NCBI GenBank assembly: GCA_027314685.1
Contig: DAHVAI010000292.1
Coordinates: forward strand, 1-7,505
Source: Nitrososphaerota archaeon
Lineage (GTDB): Archaea; Thermoproteota; Nitrososphaeria; Nitrososphaerales; CADDZS01
Direction of reading: 5' to 3'
Length of the DNA: 7,505 nucleotides
The notes under the pieces were generated by a model that did not search any database, had not been told where the DNA came from, and was given only the letters and a program-made list of their open reading frames with translations. Below, piece after piece: positions 6,376 through 7,505 of this stretch. A program made the translations under genes and the position numbers. Position 1 is the first letter of the stretch. Each line of letters starts with the position of its first letter.

Positions 6376-7029
6376 TCAAATACCGCGCCCTGCCACAATC
6401 TCAAGAAACATGCCAAAGCTTTTCGCTCCGTACGACCTCATGGCTTCATTAAGATCGTCAAAATCATCTAGATCGCATGAGAACTCTTCGAAATCTGTGG
6501 TCAGTAAGTTAAGCTTTCTATTAGATGCCTCTTTGATATGCTTCACAAAACTGTTGTCGTCAAAGTGCAGGACGAAATCGAGTGAAGTCTGAATCGAAAG
6601 AAGGTTCGTGCCATCTTTCTTCTTGGAACCATTTATTACCAAATCGTATCTGGGCAAATGATCTAAGACGGCGTCAATTTTATCATGGCTTATGAACGGA
6701 AGGTCAGAAGGTAGCAAGGTAACTGAGGTTGCACCCTCCTGCTTTGCGAAATCAATCCCGGTTCTCATCGCACGATTCACTCCTCCGTGATGCAGGTCTT
6801 CTTGAATTACTCTAATCTTTGGTAGATCGTCAACAAGGTCTAGCACTTCGCTCGGATCAGAAGCAACCACGATAGCTGCAGTCATTCTAGAAAGCTCTAA
6901 CGAGGAAGCGACCCTATTCAGTAGGGAAGAAGTGAGTGCTTTCCGTTGCCTTGAGGAAAGCTTACTCCTGAGTCGTAACTTTGAGTCTGAGAATTCTCGC
7001 ACAGGAACGATAGCATAGTTGAGGCTCAT
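6376..7029 (-). CDS. cofC: 2-phospho-L-lactate guanylyltransferase (coenzyme F420 synthesis)
   Basis: CofC activates 2-phospho-L-lactate (or phosphoenolpyruvate or 3-phosphoglycerate in some lineages) with GTP, giving the short-lived guanylyl diphospho compound that CofD uses. The 217-residue length is usual. Visible family marks are the opening IVPVREFSDSKLRL (7-20, which replaces the GxGTR loop of ordinary nucleotidyltransferases), GGVNRAMRTGI (82-92), LLPSDLPFIS (105-114) with its metal-binding aspartate, the KKDGTNLLSI substrate loop (137-146), FDDNSFVKHIKEA (156-168), and the acidic C-terminal CDLDDFDDL (185-193), corresponding to the family's 'DIDtpeDL'. The start is ATG at 7027-7029, which overlaps the cofD stop as ATGA, so the two are translated as a coupled pair. 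Which acid it prefers cannot be read from sequence. Confidence 0.92.
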   Translation of the reverse strand: MSLNYAIVPVREFSDSKLRLRSKLSSRQRKALTSSLLNRVASSLELSRMTAAIVVASDPSEVLDLVDDLPKIRVIQEDLHHGGVNRAMRTGIDFAKQEGATSVTLLPSDLPFISHDKIDAVLDHLPRYDLVINGSKKKDGTNLLSIQTSLDFVLHFDDNSFVKHIKEASNRKLNLLTTDFEEFSCDLDDFDDLNEAMRSYGAKSFGMFLEIVAGRGI

Positions 7030-7505
7030 AAAATATTCATGATCTCATTTGCGATCGATCGACTATTGGAGGAGTCGATTCGTATGTTAGTCCTGTAACA
7101 TTCAATACCCATGTCTACAATTTGGTCTTCCAACTTCTTGTCTTCTTGCTCATCTATGATGAAGAGCTTAAGAAAAGAGGCATACAACTTCGCAACACCT
7201 AGGCTATTGGGCTCTACCCCTGCAAGTGGCATCAATTTACTTGCAGGTCCAGAAAATACCTTGTCTCCAACGAAGGGACTTATCGCGGCGACTTTAGAGT
7301 TTTTTAGTTTTCTTCGTACTTCACGAATCCCTATAGTCGGAGATACACTTGTGATTGGGTTTGCCGGGCAAATAATAACTTGATGATTCAGATAATCAAT
7401 AGAATTAGAATTTGCTCGTGCCTCGATTTGACCCTGATAAATGACTTCGACGGGGTCAGGAACTGCATTGTACTTCACCCAATATTGCTGTAGGTGCATC
7501 AGACC
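7026..7505 (-). CDS. cofD: 2-phospho-L-lactate transferase (C-terminal part; runs off the window)
   Basis: CofD transfers the phospholactyl group from the CofC product to the deazaflavin Fo, forming F420-0 (or the dehydro form). About 159 residues, roughly the C-terminal half of a usual 300-320-residue protein, lie in the window. The ATG at 7497-7499 is internal, because the conserved HLQQYWVKY (the family's 'hFQEYwV') follows directly and the frame stays open to the edge (GLM...). Further marks, counted from that Met, are the nucleotide-binding CPANPITSVSP (44-54), ISPFVGDKVFSGPASKLM (73-90) and LGVAKLY (100-106). The gene ends with TGA at 7026-7028, inside the ATGA overlap with cofC. The two Fo-side N-terminal motifs are outside the window and cannot be judged. 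Confidence 0.9.
   Translation of the reverse strand, partial: GLMHLQQYWVKYNAVPDPVEVIYQGQIEARANSNSIDYLNHQVIICPANPITSVSPTIGIREVRRKLKNSKVAAISPFVGDKVFSGPASKLMPLAGVEPNSLGVAKLYASFLKLFIIDEQEDKKLEDQIVDMGIECYRTNIRIDSSNSRSIANEIMNIL

Noticed and set aside
7052..7062. Short GATCGATC palindrome
   Set aside because: It is a chance-length palindrome inside cofD with no associated repeat or site architecture.
7299..7312. T-rich stretch resembling a terminator
   Set aside because: It lies within the cofD coding region, where it encodes lysine-rich KLKNSK on the minus strand.
6410..7383. Plus-strand open frames opposite cofC and cofD
   Set aside because: Both are antisense to genes with clear family signatures and have no independent support.

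Overview
The window looks like ordinary archaeal chromosome. The most likely source is a thaumarchaeon (Nitrososphaeria), or a close relative, from a lineage that respires oxygen. Four things support this: an archaeal coenzyme F420 pair (cofD-cofC); a bifunctional phosphoglucose/phosphomannose isomerase of the archaeal SIS type; an Mrp/NBP35 ATPase with an N-terminal MIP18 (DUF59) domain; and a ferredoxin-dependent 2-oxoacid oxidoreductase subunit beside a heme O synthase. The genes are very tightly packed. The longest stretch without a gene is about 80 bases (6296-6375), and several starts are TTG or GTG. The placement in Thaumarchaeota is an inference from gene content, not a phylogenetic result.

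Layout. The left edge carries two plus-strand genes: the 3' end of a 2-oxoacid:ferredoxin oxidoreductase beta subunit (2-316), then the Mrp-type Fe-S carrier ATPase (359-1504). Everything to the right is on the minus strand. Reading that strand from the right edge, the order is cofD (3' end only) and cofC, coupled by an ATGA overlap; ctaB; a TIM-barrel-like protein I cannot name; a sugar-1-phosphate nucleotidyltransferase; a GlmU-like left-handed beta-helix protein, coupled by a TTGA overlap; and the phosphoglucose/phosphomannose isomerase. The isomerase and mrp converge and share their last 8 bases.

How the genes work together. CofC and CofD act together in F420 synthesis: CofC activates phospholactate (or a related acid) and CofD transfers it to the deazaflavin Fo. 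CtaB makes heme O for terminal oxidases. The three-gene block at 1497-4618 reads as a sugar-activation module. The isomerase interconverts fructose-6-P with glucose-6-P and mannose-6-P, and the nucleotidyltransferase makes an NDP-sugar. The beta-helix protein may acetylate or otherwise handle an activated sugar. A surface glycan or protein N-glycan is the likely destination, but this is inferred.

The points most worth a second look are the apparent non-canonical (CTG) start of the isomerase, the unassigned TIM-barrel protein between ctaB and the sugar genes, and the GlmU-like protein, which keeps a candidate acetyltransferase histidine but lacks the classical nucleotidyltransferase signature. 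I see no mobile element, CRISPR array, tRNA or rRNA, and no clearly novel multi-gene system.
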